Source: Allobosea sp. BH3 (GTDB lineage Bacteria > Pseudomonadota > Alphaproteobacteria > Rhizobiales > Beijerinckiaceae). Taken from it: DNA of 64,000 nucleotides. Where the stretch lies: assembly GCF_025499465.1 (NCBI RefSeq), contig NZ_JAIMCA010000001.1:124001-188000 (forward strand). Direction: 5' to 3'. The notes below the pieces were generated by a model. The model was given only the letters and a program-made list of their open reading frames with translations. It was not told the DNA's origin and ran no database searches. Shown in pieces: positions 48,562 through 55,934 of this stretch (within the stretch, counting starts at the first letter, position 1; every line of letters starts with the position of its first letter). Made by a program: the position numbers and the translations under genes.

Positions 48562-49437
48562 GTGAAGAGCCCGCCCCGCATCGATTCCCACCAGCATCTC
48601 TGGCAGCTCGCCCGCGGCGACTATGGCTGGCTGACGCCCGTGCTCGCCCCCCTCTACCGCGACTTCGGCCCCGACGACCTGAGCCCCCTCCTCGCCCAGA
48701 ACGACATCGCATCCACCATCCTCGTCCAGGCCGCGCCGACCGAGGCCGAGACGCGCTTCCTGCTCGAAACCGCCGCCGCCACGCCCTTCGTCGCCGGCGT
48801 CGTCGGCTGGGCCGATTTCGAGGCGCCGGACGCCGCGGATCGCATCGCCGCGCTGGCAGCCGACCCGCTGCTCGTCGGCTTGCGCCCCATGGTGCAGGAC
48901 ATTCCCGATCCGGACTGGCTCGCCCGGCCCGATCTCGCCCCCGCCTTTGCCGCGCTTGAACGCCACGGCCTCGTCTTCGACGCGCTGGTGAAGCCGCCGC
49001 AGATCCCGGCGCTGCTCAGGCTGCTCGACCGCGAAACCGAGCTTCCCGTCGTCATCGACCACGGCGCCAAGCCGGACCTCACCACGGCCGACCTCAATAT
49101 TTGGCGCGACAGCATCGCGGCGCTGGCCGCCCGGCCGAACACGTCTTGCAAGCTCTCCGGCCTCGTCACCGAGGCCGCCGCCGGCTGGACCGACGCGACG
49201 CTCTCGCCGGTCGTCATCCACCTCCTCGCCTGCTTCGGGCCGCAGCGCCTGCTCTGGGGCAGCGACTGGCCCGTGGTGACGCTGCGCGCCTCCTACGAGC
49301 GCTGGTTCGAGACGGCCCGCAACCTCACCGCAACGCTCTCCGAGAGCGACCGCGCCGCGATCTTCGGCGGCAATGCCGCCCGCATCTACCTTTCCAAGAG
49401 GGGCAGAAGCCCCGCAGCAGGAAAACCGCCATGCTGA
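48562..49437 (+). CDS. COG3618-type amidohydrolase (putative sugar lactonase)
   Basis: A 291-residue TIM-barrel hydrolase. It has the N-terminal DSHQHLW metal motif (His10, His12) and the C-terminal LLWGSDWPV strand with metal Asp235. COG3618 enzymes open L-fuconolactone, L-rhamnonolactone and similar rings. There is no in-frame ATG near the conserved start; GTG at 48562 is chosen for its closeness to the motif, with GTG at 48511 also possible. Translationally coupled to fucU. Confidence 0.85.
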   Translation: MKSPPRIDSHQHLWQLARGDYGWLTPVLAPLYRDFGPDDLSPLLAQNDIASTILVQAAPTEAETRFLLETAAATPFVAGVVGWADFEAPDAADRIAALAADPLLVGLRPMVQDIPDPDWLARPDLAPAFAALERHGLVFDALVKPPQIPALLRLLDRETELPVVIDHGAKPDLTTADLNIWRDSIAALAARPNTSCKLSGLVTEAAAGWTDATLSPVVIHLLACFGPQRLLWGSDWPVVTLRASYERWFETARNLTATLSESDRAAIFGGNAARIYLSKRGRSPAAGKPPC

Positions 49438-49886
49438 AGAACCTCGACACCGTGCTCTCGGCCGACCTGCTCTGGGTGCTCGCCGCGATGGGCCATGGCG
49501 ACGACCTCGCCCTCGTCGACGCCAACCACCCGGCCGAAACGATCGCGCGCGCCACCACAAGCGGCCGGCTGATCCGCCTGCCGGGGCTGACGCTGGAGCG
49601 CGCCGCCCGCGCCATCCTCTCCGTGCTGCCGATCGACGATTTCGAGCCCGATCCGCTGCGGCGCATGGAGGTGGTAGGCGATCCCGCGGCAGTGCCGCCG
49701 GTGCAGCGCGCCGTGCAGGCCGAGATCGACGCCGCGCTCGGCCGCCCGACCAAGCTGGCGAGCATCGACCGCTTCGCCTTTTACGACGCCGCCAAGGCGT
49801 CTTTCGCGGTCGTGCAGGCCGGCGATCCGCGCCCCTATGGCTGCTTCCTGCTGCGCAAGGGCGTCATCGCCGGCGAGCCGGGCTGA
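49431..49886 (+). CDS. fucU: L-fucose mutarotase (RbsD/FucU family)
   Basis: A 151-residue FucU-type protein, interconverting alpha and beta anomers of L-fucose. Conserved features are the His in MGHGDDLALVDANHP (His22 region), PIDDFEPDPL, and the C-terminal RPYGCFLLRKGV. The first 7 bases overlap the lactonase stop and GCAGGAA precedes it. Together with the lactonase this suggests non-phosphorylative deoxysugar oxidation. Confidence 0.92.
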   Translation: MLKNLDTVLSADLLWVLAAMGHGDDLALVDANHPAETIARATTSGRLIRLPGLTLERAARAILSVLPIDDFEPDPLRRMEVVGDPAAVPPVQRAVQAEIDAALGRPTKLASIDRFAFYDAAKASFAVVQAGDPRPYGCFLLRKGVIAGEPG

Positions 49887-49896
49887 GGCCTTAGCC

Positions 49897-50157
49897 TCAC
49901 GCCCCCTTGGCCACGGCCTGCTTCAACCGCGCGACGGCCTCCGCCGCTCCGGACTTCACCGAGACGTCCAGCGTCTCGCCTTCGCGCTCGATCAGCGCGA
50001 TCAGCGTCTCGGCGGTGATCTCCTCCCGCGCCACGGTGAGCTTCAGCACCGCATTGGCGAGGATGTTGGGCCAGAACGCCGCCCCGCCCTTGGCCAGCCC
50101 CTTGGCCTTGCGGCCCTCGAATTCACGGGTGAGCTGTTCGGGGGTCTTCTTGGCCAT
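49897..50157 (-). CDS. Small conserved-looking protein, 86 aa
   Basis: An 86-residue Lys/Ala/Glu-rich, helical protein (MAKKTPEQLTREFEGRKAKG...). No motif known to me. Residues 27-35 (AFWPNILAN) and EITAETLIALIEREGE appear well ordered. A broken second copy of its N-terminal half lies 2.9 kb away at 52964-53074, so this is the intact version. It is convergent with fucU. Function unknown. Confidence 0.7.
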   Translation of the reverse strand: MAKKTPEQLTREFEGRKAKGLAKGGAAFWPNILANAVLKLTVAREEITAETLIALIEREGETLDVSVKSGAAEAVARLKQAVAKGA

Positions 50158-50243
50158 CAGGTCGGCTCCGTGGATCGCATCTGTCGACGCGGCTTAACCC
50201 ATCTGCCACCGGTCTCAAACCGCCGGCGCGCAGACAGCGCCGC

Positions 50244-51173
50244 CTACTTCGCCGTCTGCTTGCGGAATTTCGCCGCGCACTCGATGTAATAATCCCGCCG
50301 CACGCGGGGCGGCTTTGAAGCGCGGTGCATATAGAAGTCCCCCGGATTGGCGTATCCCGCCTGCTTCTCCAGGTTCTGGAACAGCAGCAGCCGCTCCCGC
50401 TTGGTGAGCTTCTTTCCGTAGTCGATGCCCTTGAGCAGGCCGACGATATAGGCCGCTTGAAAATTCTTCCGCTGCTCCGGGTAGACCGAATTGTAGTCCT
50501 TGGAATTATCCGTGAACTGCTCCCGGATGAACGTGATCTTCTCGCCAGCCGCGCCGAGCACAATGCCCTGCGTGATGCCGCTCAGCGCCTTGTCCTTCTT
50601 GATCTCGTTGAGCGCGCCCAGATGCGGGCCGCCCAGCGCCAACCCCACCCCGACGATCGCCAGCGCGGGCCCCAGAAGATCCAGCGCCAGCCCGACGGCG
50701 CCGAGCTCCACCGCGCCGATCGCGAGCCCGGTCATCAGGAAGTCGGACACGTTCAGCGCGAAGCCGAGATAGTCATAGATCGCGCCGGACTGGTCGGCCG
50801 CCTGCAGCGCCTTGCCGAGATCGGTGCCGCTGCCGACATTCTCGTTGAACTCGTCGATGCCGTCCTTGAAGACGATGGGCTTGGGCGTCGGCCGATAGAT
50901 CCGCCCCGGCTTGTCGCTGGAGCTGAATTCGTAGTTGCGCCGGTCCTTCGTCTCCTTCGTGCAGCCGACATTCCGCTGCAGATACCAGTTCACCTCATCG
51001 GGATTGTTCGTCTGGAAATTGAACCAGACCAGATACTCGACATTGATGAACCACCTGGCAGCCAGCGACTTCCAGCTTTCGCCATCCTTGACGTCGTGGG
51101 CGATGCCGCCCGGGGGGATATATCCCTTCGGCAGGGGGTGAGGACCGCCTCTGGGAGGCTTCGCGATGGCCAT
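50244..51173 (-). CDS. Orphan protein with LysM-like N-terminus and hydrophobic centre
   Basis: A 309-residue protein. Residues about 18-70 (IPPGGIAHDVKDGESWKSLA, then WFINVEYLVWFNF) resemble a LysM repeat, but there is no signal peptide. Residues 145-182 are hydrophobic and Gly/Ala-rich, enough for one or two membrane helices. The C-terminal part is Lys/Arg/Tyr-rich (LTKRERLLLFQNLEKQAGYA, then DFYMHRASKPPR). This arrangement recalls secreted effector-like proteins of contractile systems, but no such system is seen here. Function not recognised. Confidence 0.65.
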   Translation of the reverse strand: MAIAKPPRGGPHPLPKGYIPPGGIAHDVKDGESWKSLAARWFINVEYLVWFNFQTNNPDEVNWYLQRNVGCTKETKDRRNYEFSSSDKPGRIYRPTPKPIVFKDGIDEFNENVGSGTDLGKALQAADQSGAIYDYLGFALNVSDFLMTGLAIGAVELGAVGLALDLLGPALAIVGVGLALGGPHLGALNEIKKDKALSGITQGIVLGAAGEKITFIREQFTDNSKDYNSVYPEQRKNFQAAYIVGLLKGIDYGKKLTKRERLLLFQNLEKQAGYANPGDFYMHRASKPPRVRRDYYIECAAKFRKQTAK

Positions 51174-51532
51174 GGCACGGCATCCGTTATGGTTGCGATA
51201 CGGCGTCTCAAGGCTAAGGCAGGCTTGGGCCCTCGGAAGTGATCCAGCGCACCGTCATCGCGGCGGCAGCGTGCAGCAGGGCAGGCAAGCACTCAGTTGG
51301 ATTGTTCTACTCCGCTGCCCCCCTGTGACGCATCGTTCGAACCGAGGAGCGAAGGGCCTCGGCGCAGCGGCGCGGCGACGGATAACGCCAACCCCTGACT
51401 GCCCCCTCTCCGCCCGAACTGCCCTGCCCACACAGCGGGGCCGCGACAATCGCATTTGCATGGGGCCGCGACGCAGGGCAGGAGCGCCGCTCGAGGCAGG
51501 CCTGCGATGCGGCTGCCCATCAGGACCAGACG
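51174..51532. other. Intergenic region without recognised gene
   Basis: About 360 bases between the LysM-like gene and the small exported protein gene. Open frames occur on both strands but none has a ribosome site or a recognisable protein. I see no promoter or repeat that stands out. Confidence 0.5.
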
Positions 51533-51778
51533 ATGCCCCGCCCTTTCCGCGCCCTCCTCGCCCGCATGCTCCTCGCCGTCTGCGCTGTGCTCCTCCTCGC
51601 CGCCCCGGCCGCCGCCCGCATCACCGACCGGGAGCTGAGCTGCGCCGACTGGCTGAAATCCGGCGCGCACCGCAAGAGCGAATACGCCGCCCCTGTCGCG
51701 AACAAGATCAGGGCCTTCTGCGCCGCCAATCCGAAGATGAAGGCGATCGACGCCGAGATGACGATGACGGGGGATTGA
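51533..51778 (+). CDS. Small exported protein, HdeA-like
   Basis: An 81-residue protein with a signal peptide (MPRPFRALLARMLLAVCAVLLLAAPAAA split near Ala28) and a short mature part with two Cys (SCADWL, AFCAANP), the pattern of HdeA/HdeB-like periplasmic proteins that protect against acid. The HdeA link is weak. ATCAGGA precedes the ATG. Possibly remnant gene in an unstable region. Confidence 0.55.
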   Translation: MPRPFRALLARMLLAVCAVLLLAAPAAARITDRELSCADWLKSGAHRKSEYAAPVANKIRAFCAANPKMKAIDAEMTMTGD

Positions 51779-51803
51779 GGGGCGGGAACCACAACGCCTC
51801 TTT

Positions 51804-51825
51804 CCTTCTCCCGGATGGGAGAAGG
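51804..51825. repeat. Palindromic repeat CCTTCTCCC-GGAT-GGGAGAAGG
   Basis: Perfect 9-bp arms. First of four members of an element family in this 1.1-kb patch. Confidence 0.8.
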
Positions 51826-51919
51826 TGGCGCGGAGCGCCGGATGAGGGAGTGCCCTTGCTGCAGAAGGCGCAGCGGCGGCCGGCTTGCCCTGACAATCAG
51901 CGGCAGTCCCTCATCCCTG

Positions 51920-51943
51920 CCCTTCTCCCACACGGGAGAAGGG
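51920..51943. repeat. Palindromic repeat CCCTTCTCCC-ACAC-GGGAGAAGGG
   Basis: Perfect 10-bp arms. Flanked by AGTCCCTCATCCCTG on the left and TTCCCCGCG on the right, also seen at 52918. Confidence 0.8.
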
Positions 51944-52461
51944 TTCCCCGCGTTTCCCGCGCACGCCCAAACCCCGCCCGCGCTTCCACGCGGCGGCTGT
52001 GATCGAGGGGCAGCGGAGCGCCGCGAGGCGCGGTGGATATAGAGCCGCTTCCATTGAGCCAGGAAACGGCGCGGATGGATTGAGCCACCATCCGCACGCC
52101 CCGTGGCGCTCCGCTTCCGGCGTTCTTAAGTCTCCGGGCCGCGCTTATACGGCTGGGCAGATCAGGAGATGCGGGCTTGGACGCCAGTTCGGCTCATCGC
52201 CTCGTCGCGTCCTCGCTTACGCAATCCGTCACCGGCCGAGCCTTCCAGCGAGCTCCTCGCACAGGGGCCGTAGTACCCCCAGGGCGGTGCCCCGAAGCCT
52301 CCCGAGTCTGGCTTGTGAGTCCAGCCGCAGGCGCCGCCCTCGCCCCCACCAACGGCACACCTCCGGATGGCTGCCCCTCGGGGATGAGGTGGGGTGAGGA
52401 TAAGCGGGTGAGAACGGGCGGGGATAAATTTCGCGCCACCTTTGTCGGCAGGCGCGGGAAA

Positions 52462-52485
52462 CCCCTCTCCCGAATGGGAGAGGGG
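52462..52485. repeat. Palindromic repeat CCCCTCTCCC-GAAT-GGGAGAGGGG
   Basis: Perfect 10-bp arms; flanks are in the opposite orientation to the second and fourth copies (GCGCGGGAAA on the left, TAGGGGTGAGGG on the right). Confidence 0.8.
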
Positions 52486-52523
52486 TAGGGGTGAGGGCCT
52501 GCGGTTGCAGATGAGGGCGCGAC

Positions 52524-52862
52524 CTATCCGCCGATCGCCTTGCGAATAGCGGCGATGACGGCATCCCTGTCATCCACGACATCCGCGTTACTGAAGCGCA
52601 CGACCCTGAACCCGTGCCGCTCAATCTCCGCCGTCCGTGCCTCATCATAGCCCGCCTCCCAACCATGCTGGCGGCCATCGATCTCGACGATCAGCTTTCG
52701 ATCGATACAGATGAAATCCACCGTGTATCCGAGCAAGGGGACCTGCCGACGGAACTTCAGCCCGTCGAGCCGGCGGTTTCGCAGCAGCGACCACAGCACG
52801 TCTTCCGGCTCGGTTGCGCGCTGCCGGAGTTGTCGGGCGAATTGGCACCGCTCGCTTGTCAT
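52524..52862 (-). CDS. DUF559 (Vsr-like nuclease fold) protein
   Basis: A 112-residue DUF559 protein, related to the very-short-patch-repair endonuclease fold. Family pattern: RQLRQRATEPEDVLWSLLRN, KFRRQVPLLGYTVDFICIDR (Asp as PD-D/E-K acid) and LIVEIDGRQHGW (Glu-x-Asp) then RVVRFSNADVV. The ATG at 52862 is chosen; a TTG 12 codons earlier is possible. Function is unproven; such genes are often mobile or associated with accessory regions. Confidence 0.85.
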   Translation of the reverse strand: MTSERCQFARQLRQRATEPEDVLWSLLRNRRLDGLKFRRQVPLLGYTVDFICIDRKLIVEIDGRQHGWEAGYDEARTAEIERHGFRVVRFSNADVVDDRDAVIAAIRKAIGG

Positions 52863-52917
52863 CGGGAGGATGTCGAGCGCGCTTGCCTTTGTGATCAACG
52901 GCGGTCCCTCACCCCTG

Positions 52918-52941
52918 CCCCTCTCCCATCCGGGAGAGGGG
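52918..52941. repeat. Palindromic repeat CCCCTCTCCC-ATCC-GGGAGAGGGG
   Basis: Perfect 10-bp arms, left flank GTCCCTCACCCCTG and right flank TTCCCCGCG, nearly the same as at 51920. Confidence 0.8.
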
Positions 52942-52963
52942 TTCCCCGCGCACCGTCGGCTTC

Positions 52964-53074
52964 AGCCCGGCATTGGCGAGGATGTTGGCCAGTACGTCGC
53001 CCCGCCCTTGGCCTTAGGGCCATCGAGCTCACGGGCGAGGTGTTTGGGGTTTCGCCCGGCGTGGAGATTATCCG
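52964..53074 (-). pseudogene. Broken partial copy of the 86-aa gene at 49897
   Basis: On the minus strand this reads HLARELDGPKAKGGATYWP and then, after one missing C, NILANAGLKPT in another frame. It corresponds to residues 6-41 of the intact protein (LTREFEGRKAKG...AFWPNILANAVLKLT), with four codons deleted and one frameshift at the TGGCC(C)AAC site. No start codon is preserved at the expected place. Confidence 0.8.
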
Positions 53075-53248
53075 TGGATCGCCGATGAACTAATTGGATC
53101 AGGCGCCCAGCCTCATCCAAAGTTGGGCCACGGCCATAGTACCAACTAGAACCAAAGCGGCAGGAACATGCCCCGTTATAGACGGCTTGCAGAATCGGGG
53201 ATATCGCGTAGGTTTAATCGAATTTTAAGTGACAATATTGGGGTTCAG

Positions 53249-53884
53249 ATGGCGCAACTTCCGTACGTAACCTCTCCAGGTAATATCGATAAAGCCTTGA
53301 ACGGCATTAAATCTGCGGCTGTTCCAGATCGCGTAAGCTTGGATTTCGTAAAAACGATACTGAAAATCCCCGGCGGCTCCGGCGATCAGATGACTAGTTA
53401 TTTGAAGAAAATTGGATTTGTTAATCCAGACGGCACCCCAAGCGACGCGTATAAAAAATTTAGAAACCCCAGCTTATCGGGGGAAGCCGTAGCATCAGTC
53501 ATAAAAATTGGATACGCGCCTCTGTATGTTAGAAACGAATACATGCATGAACTAAATGACTCCGCGTTAATCGGATTGATAACGGAAGAAACCGGCCAAC
53601 CACACGATTCAAATACAGTAAAATTGACTTTTACATGCATTAAACATCTCAAATTTTTCGCAGACTTCAAGAAGAAAGATGTCGCACTGGACCTCCCACA
53701 ACGCGAAACGGATGTGCAGCCGCTTACCCCGCCGCCTGCTTCAGCGGGTAGGCAACAAGGTACAATTGGGCTAAATTTGGGATACACAATAAATCTAAAT
53801 CTACCCGCCACGTCCGATCCAGAAGTATTCGATGCTATATTTAAAAGTCTGAAAAGCCACCTTTTGAGCAGCGACGATGCCTAA
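53249..53884 (+). CDS. DUF5343 protein of AT-rich cassette
   Basis: A 211-residue protein with an N-terminal DUF5343 domain (about 3-140: PYVTSPGNIDKALNGIKSAA, SYLKKIGFVNPDGTPSDAYK) that looks like winged-helix-type DNA- or protein-binding modules. A Pro-rich linker follows (PLTPPPASAG) and a C-terminal module NLGYTINLNLPAT, DPEVFDAIFKSLKSHLL. Low GC (hand count 38% in 53581-53640). Its end overlaps the HEPN gene by 8 bases. Function unknown; it could be an antitoxin or adaptor for the HEPN partner. An upstream in-frame ATG at 53168 is possible. Confidence 0.82.
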   Translation: MAQLPYVTSPGNIDKALNGIKSAAVPDRVSLDFVKTILKIPGGSGDQMTSYLKKIGFVNPDGTPSDAYKKFRNPSLSGEAVASVIKIGYAPLYVRNEYMHELNDSALIGLITEETGQPHDSNTVKLTFTCIKHLKFFADFKKKDVALDLPQRETDVQPLTPPPASAGRQQGTIGLNLGYTINLNLPATSDPEVFDAIFKSLKSHLLSSDDA

Positions 53885-54470
53885 ACGACCTGACGGGTTG
53901 ATCCGAGCCTTTGGCATGTCAGGCCTGCAGATAGCATCTGGCATGTCGCGCATTGAAAAACAATTCGGAATCGAACTTGGGCACCTCCCAAAAAAAGAAA
54001 GAAGTAGAAAAACGACTGAATATGAGCAGTTTGAGGCCTCATTGCGCACAGAATCATTACGCATGTCAGAGTTCTATGAAATATTCTATTGCCTGGAAAA
54101 CTCAATACGACGCCTAGTCGCTGATATAATTCTGGAGTCCGAGGGCCCCTCTTGGTGGGAAAGTAGCAGAATTGACGAGAAACGCATCAAGGAACCTGTG
54201 GCTCAGAGACGAAAGAAAGAAATAGATTCCGGAATAACGCCAAGATCAGACAAATTAATTGACTACACTACATTCGGAGAATTATCACAAATTATAACTG
54301 ATAACTGGGATTTATTCGAAACGGTCTTTAATTCAAAGGTGGCAGTAAGCAACATATCAAACCAACTTAATCTTTTGAGAGGACCTATTGCGCATTGCAA
54401 TCCGACCGACGAATTGGAGCAAGAGCGATTAAATCTTGCAGTGAGATCGTGGTTCCGAATTATGTCTTGA
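53877..54470 (+). CDS. Swt1-type HEPN domain protein of AT-rich cassette
   Basis: A 197-residue protein. Residues about 62-195 match the Swt1-family HEPN domain: FYEIFYCLENSIRRL, PSWWESSRI, YTTFGELSQIITDNWDLF, and the RxxxxH ribonuclease-like motif Arg168-Gly-Pro-Ile-Ala-His173 (LLRGPIAHCNPTDELEQERL). The ATG lies 8 bases inside the DUF5343 gene (translational coupling). Hand count of GC 30% in 54241-54300, far below the flanks. HEPN proteins are frequent RNase toxins in antiphage systems. Likely role: RNA-cleaving effector; unproven. Confidence 0.85.
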   Translation: MPKRPDGLIRAFGMSGLQIASGMSRIEKQFGIELGHLPKKERSRKTTEYEQFEASLRTESLRMSEFYEIFYCLENSIRRLVADIILESEGPSWWESSRIDEKRIKEPVAQRRKKEIDSGITPRSDKLIDYTTFGELSQIITDNWDLFETVFNSKVAVSNISNQLNLLRGPIAHCNPTDELEQERLNLAVRSWFRIMS

Positions 54471-54587
54471 GCACCGCGAGCTTGCCGAGCTAACGCCGCT
54501 TGACTCCCCACCCCTCCCCATCCTACCCCCATCGACGGGACACGCCCCCCCAACGGGGCGCGCCCATCTGTAAGGATGGAGACATCG

Positions 54588-55766
54588 ATGGCGAATACCG
54601 CACCGAGCACGCGCCCGCGCGTGCCTAATTTCTCGTCCGGCCCCTGCGCCAAGCGCCCCGGCTGGAACCTCAAAGCCCTCTCAGACGCCCCGCTCGGCCG
54701 CTCGCATCGCGCCAAGATCGGCAAGGACAAGCTCAAGCTCGCGATCGACCTGACGCGCGAGGTTCTGCAGGCCCCGGCCGATTACCGCATCGGCATCGTG
54801 CCGGCCTCCGACACCGGCGCCGTCGAGATGGCGCTGTGGTCTCTGCTCGGCGCCCGCGGCGTCGACATGCTCAGCTGGGAGAGCTTCGGCGCCGGCTGGG
54901 TCACCGATGTCGTCAAGCAGCTCAAGCTGGCCGATGTCCGCACTTTTGAGGCGCCCTATGGCGAGCTGCCGAACCTGAAGAAGGTCGACACCAAGAACCG
55001 CGACGTCGTCTTCACCTGGAACGGCACCACCTCCGGCGTGCGCGTCGTCGACGCCAGCTGGATCGCGGATGACCGCGAGGGGCTGACCATCTGCGACGCC
55101 ACCTCGGCTGCCTTCGCCCAGCGCCTCGATTGGCAGAAGCTCGATGTCGTCACCTTCTCCTGGCAGAAGGTGCTCGGCGGCGAGGCTGCGCATGGCATGA
55201 TCGTGCTCTCGCCCCGCGCGGTTGAGCGGCTCCTCACCTACAAGCCGGCCTGGCCGCTGCCGAAGATCTTCCGCATGACCTCGGGCGGCAAGCTGATCGA
55301 GGGCATCTTCTCGGGCGAGACGATCAACACGCCCTCCATGCTCGCGGTCGAGGATTATATCGACGCGCTGAACTGGGCGAAGAAGGTCGGCGGGCTCGAC
55401 GGGCTGGTGAAGCGCGCCGACGGCAATGCCCGCGCCATCGCCAAATTCGTGAAAGAGAACGACTGGATCGACTTCCTGGCCGTGAAGCCGAAGACGCGCT
55501 CCAACACGAGCGTGTGTCTGAAGTTCACCGACCCGGCCGTCACCGCCCTGCCAGCGGACGCGCAGGCGGCCTTCGCCAAGCAGGTCGCCTCGATCATCGA
55601 GAAGGCCGGCGCGGGCTACGACCTCGGCCATTACCGCGACGCCCCTCCCGGCCTGCGCATCTGGTGCGGCGCGACCGTCCAGTCGCGCGACGTCAAGGCG
55701 CTGCTGCCCTGGATCGAATACGCCTTCGCCGAAGCCAAGGCGGGGCTCGGCAAGAAGGCGGCCTGA
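54588..55766 (+). CDS. serC: Phosphoserine aminotransferase
   Basis: PLP enzyme converting 3-phosphohydroxypyruvate to phosphoserine in serine synthesis (and the pyridoxal pathway in some bacteria). 392 residues of the alphaproteobacterial type: [29 protein letters not shown] Lys194 in [15 protein letters not shown] and [11 protein letters not shown]. The start at 54588 has GGATGGAG well spaced; an ATG four codons earlier is an alternative. Followed by serA. Confidence 0.96.
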   Translation: MANTAPSTRPRVPNFSSGPCAKRPGWNLKALSDAPLGRSHRAKIGKDKLKLAIDLTREVLQAPADYRIGIVPASDTGAVEMALWSLLGARGVDMLSWESFGAGWVTDVVKQLKLADVRTFEAPYGELPNLKKVDTKNRDVVFTWNGTTSGVRVVDASWIADDREGLTICDATSAAFAQRLDWQKLDVVTFSWQKVLGGEAAHGMIVLSPRAVERLLTYKPAWPLPKIFRMTSGGKLIEGIFSGETINTPSMLAVEDYIDALNWAKKVGGLDGLVKRADGNARAIAKFVKENDWIDFLAVKPKTRSNTSVCLKFTDPAVTALPADAQAAFAKQVASIIEKAGAGYDLGHYRDAPPGLRIWCGATVQSRDVKALLPWIEYAFAEAKAGLGKKAA

Positions 55767-55773
55767 TCAGGCC

Positions 55774-55869
55774 GTCATGGTCGGGCTTGACCCGACCATC
55801 TCTTTCAAGAAGAGGCGCCACTTTGCGCCTTCGCGTCCCGAGATGGCCGGGTCAAGCCCGGCCATGACG
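55774..55869. repeat. Interspersed inverted repeats between serC and serA
   Basis: GTCATGGTCGGGCTTGACCC with a complementary arm, then AGATGGCCGGGTCAAGCCCG GCCATGAC. Two nested hairpins over 96 bases, same family as at 42246. It lies inside the serine operon. Confidence 0.8.
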
Positions 55870-55934
55870 CCCTTTCCCTCAGATATGCGCGCCAGACCGC
55901 TCCCCGTGCAGCGCGGCGCAGCCGGAGCCATCCC

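Larger units (their letters stand above)
51779..52523. other. Non-coding patch with palindromic repeats
   Basis: 745 bases with no convincing gene. It holds three of four copies of the CTCTCCC/GGGAGAG palindrome (51804, 51920, 52462) with similar flanks. Short open frames in all directions lack a ribosome site and protein-like composition. Confidence 0.55.
52863..53248. other. Gap between DUF559 gene and DUF5343 gene
   Basis: 386 bases. The left part has the fourth palindromic repeat (52918-52941), followed by the broken copy of the 86-aa gene (52964-53074). From about 53090 base composition falls and the AT-rich cassette begins; its promoter should be between 53080 and 53248. Confidence 0.6.

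Noticed and set aside
51999..52678. Possible genes in the gap around 52.0-52.5 kb (both strands)
   Set aside because: Open frames lack ribosome sites and have Arg/Pro/Ser-rich translations typical of non-coding GC-rich DNA.
51804..52941. CRISPR-like array
   Set aside because: The four repeats are palindromic with different loops, unevenly spaced (about 95, 520 and 430 bases) and in both orientations; no spacers of equal length and no cas genes.
53080..53160. Possible attachment site or target duplication at the left edge of the AT-rich cassette
   Set aside because: I compared the edges near 53090 and 54475 by eye and found no convincing direct repeat, tRNA end or integrase gene.
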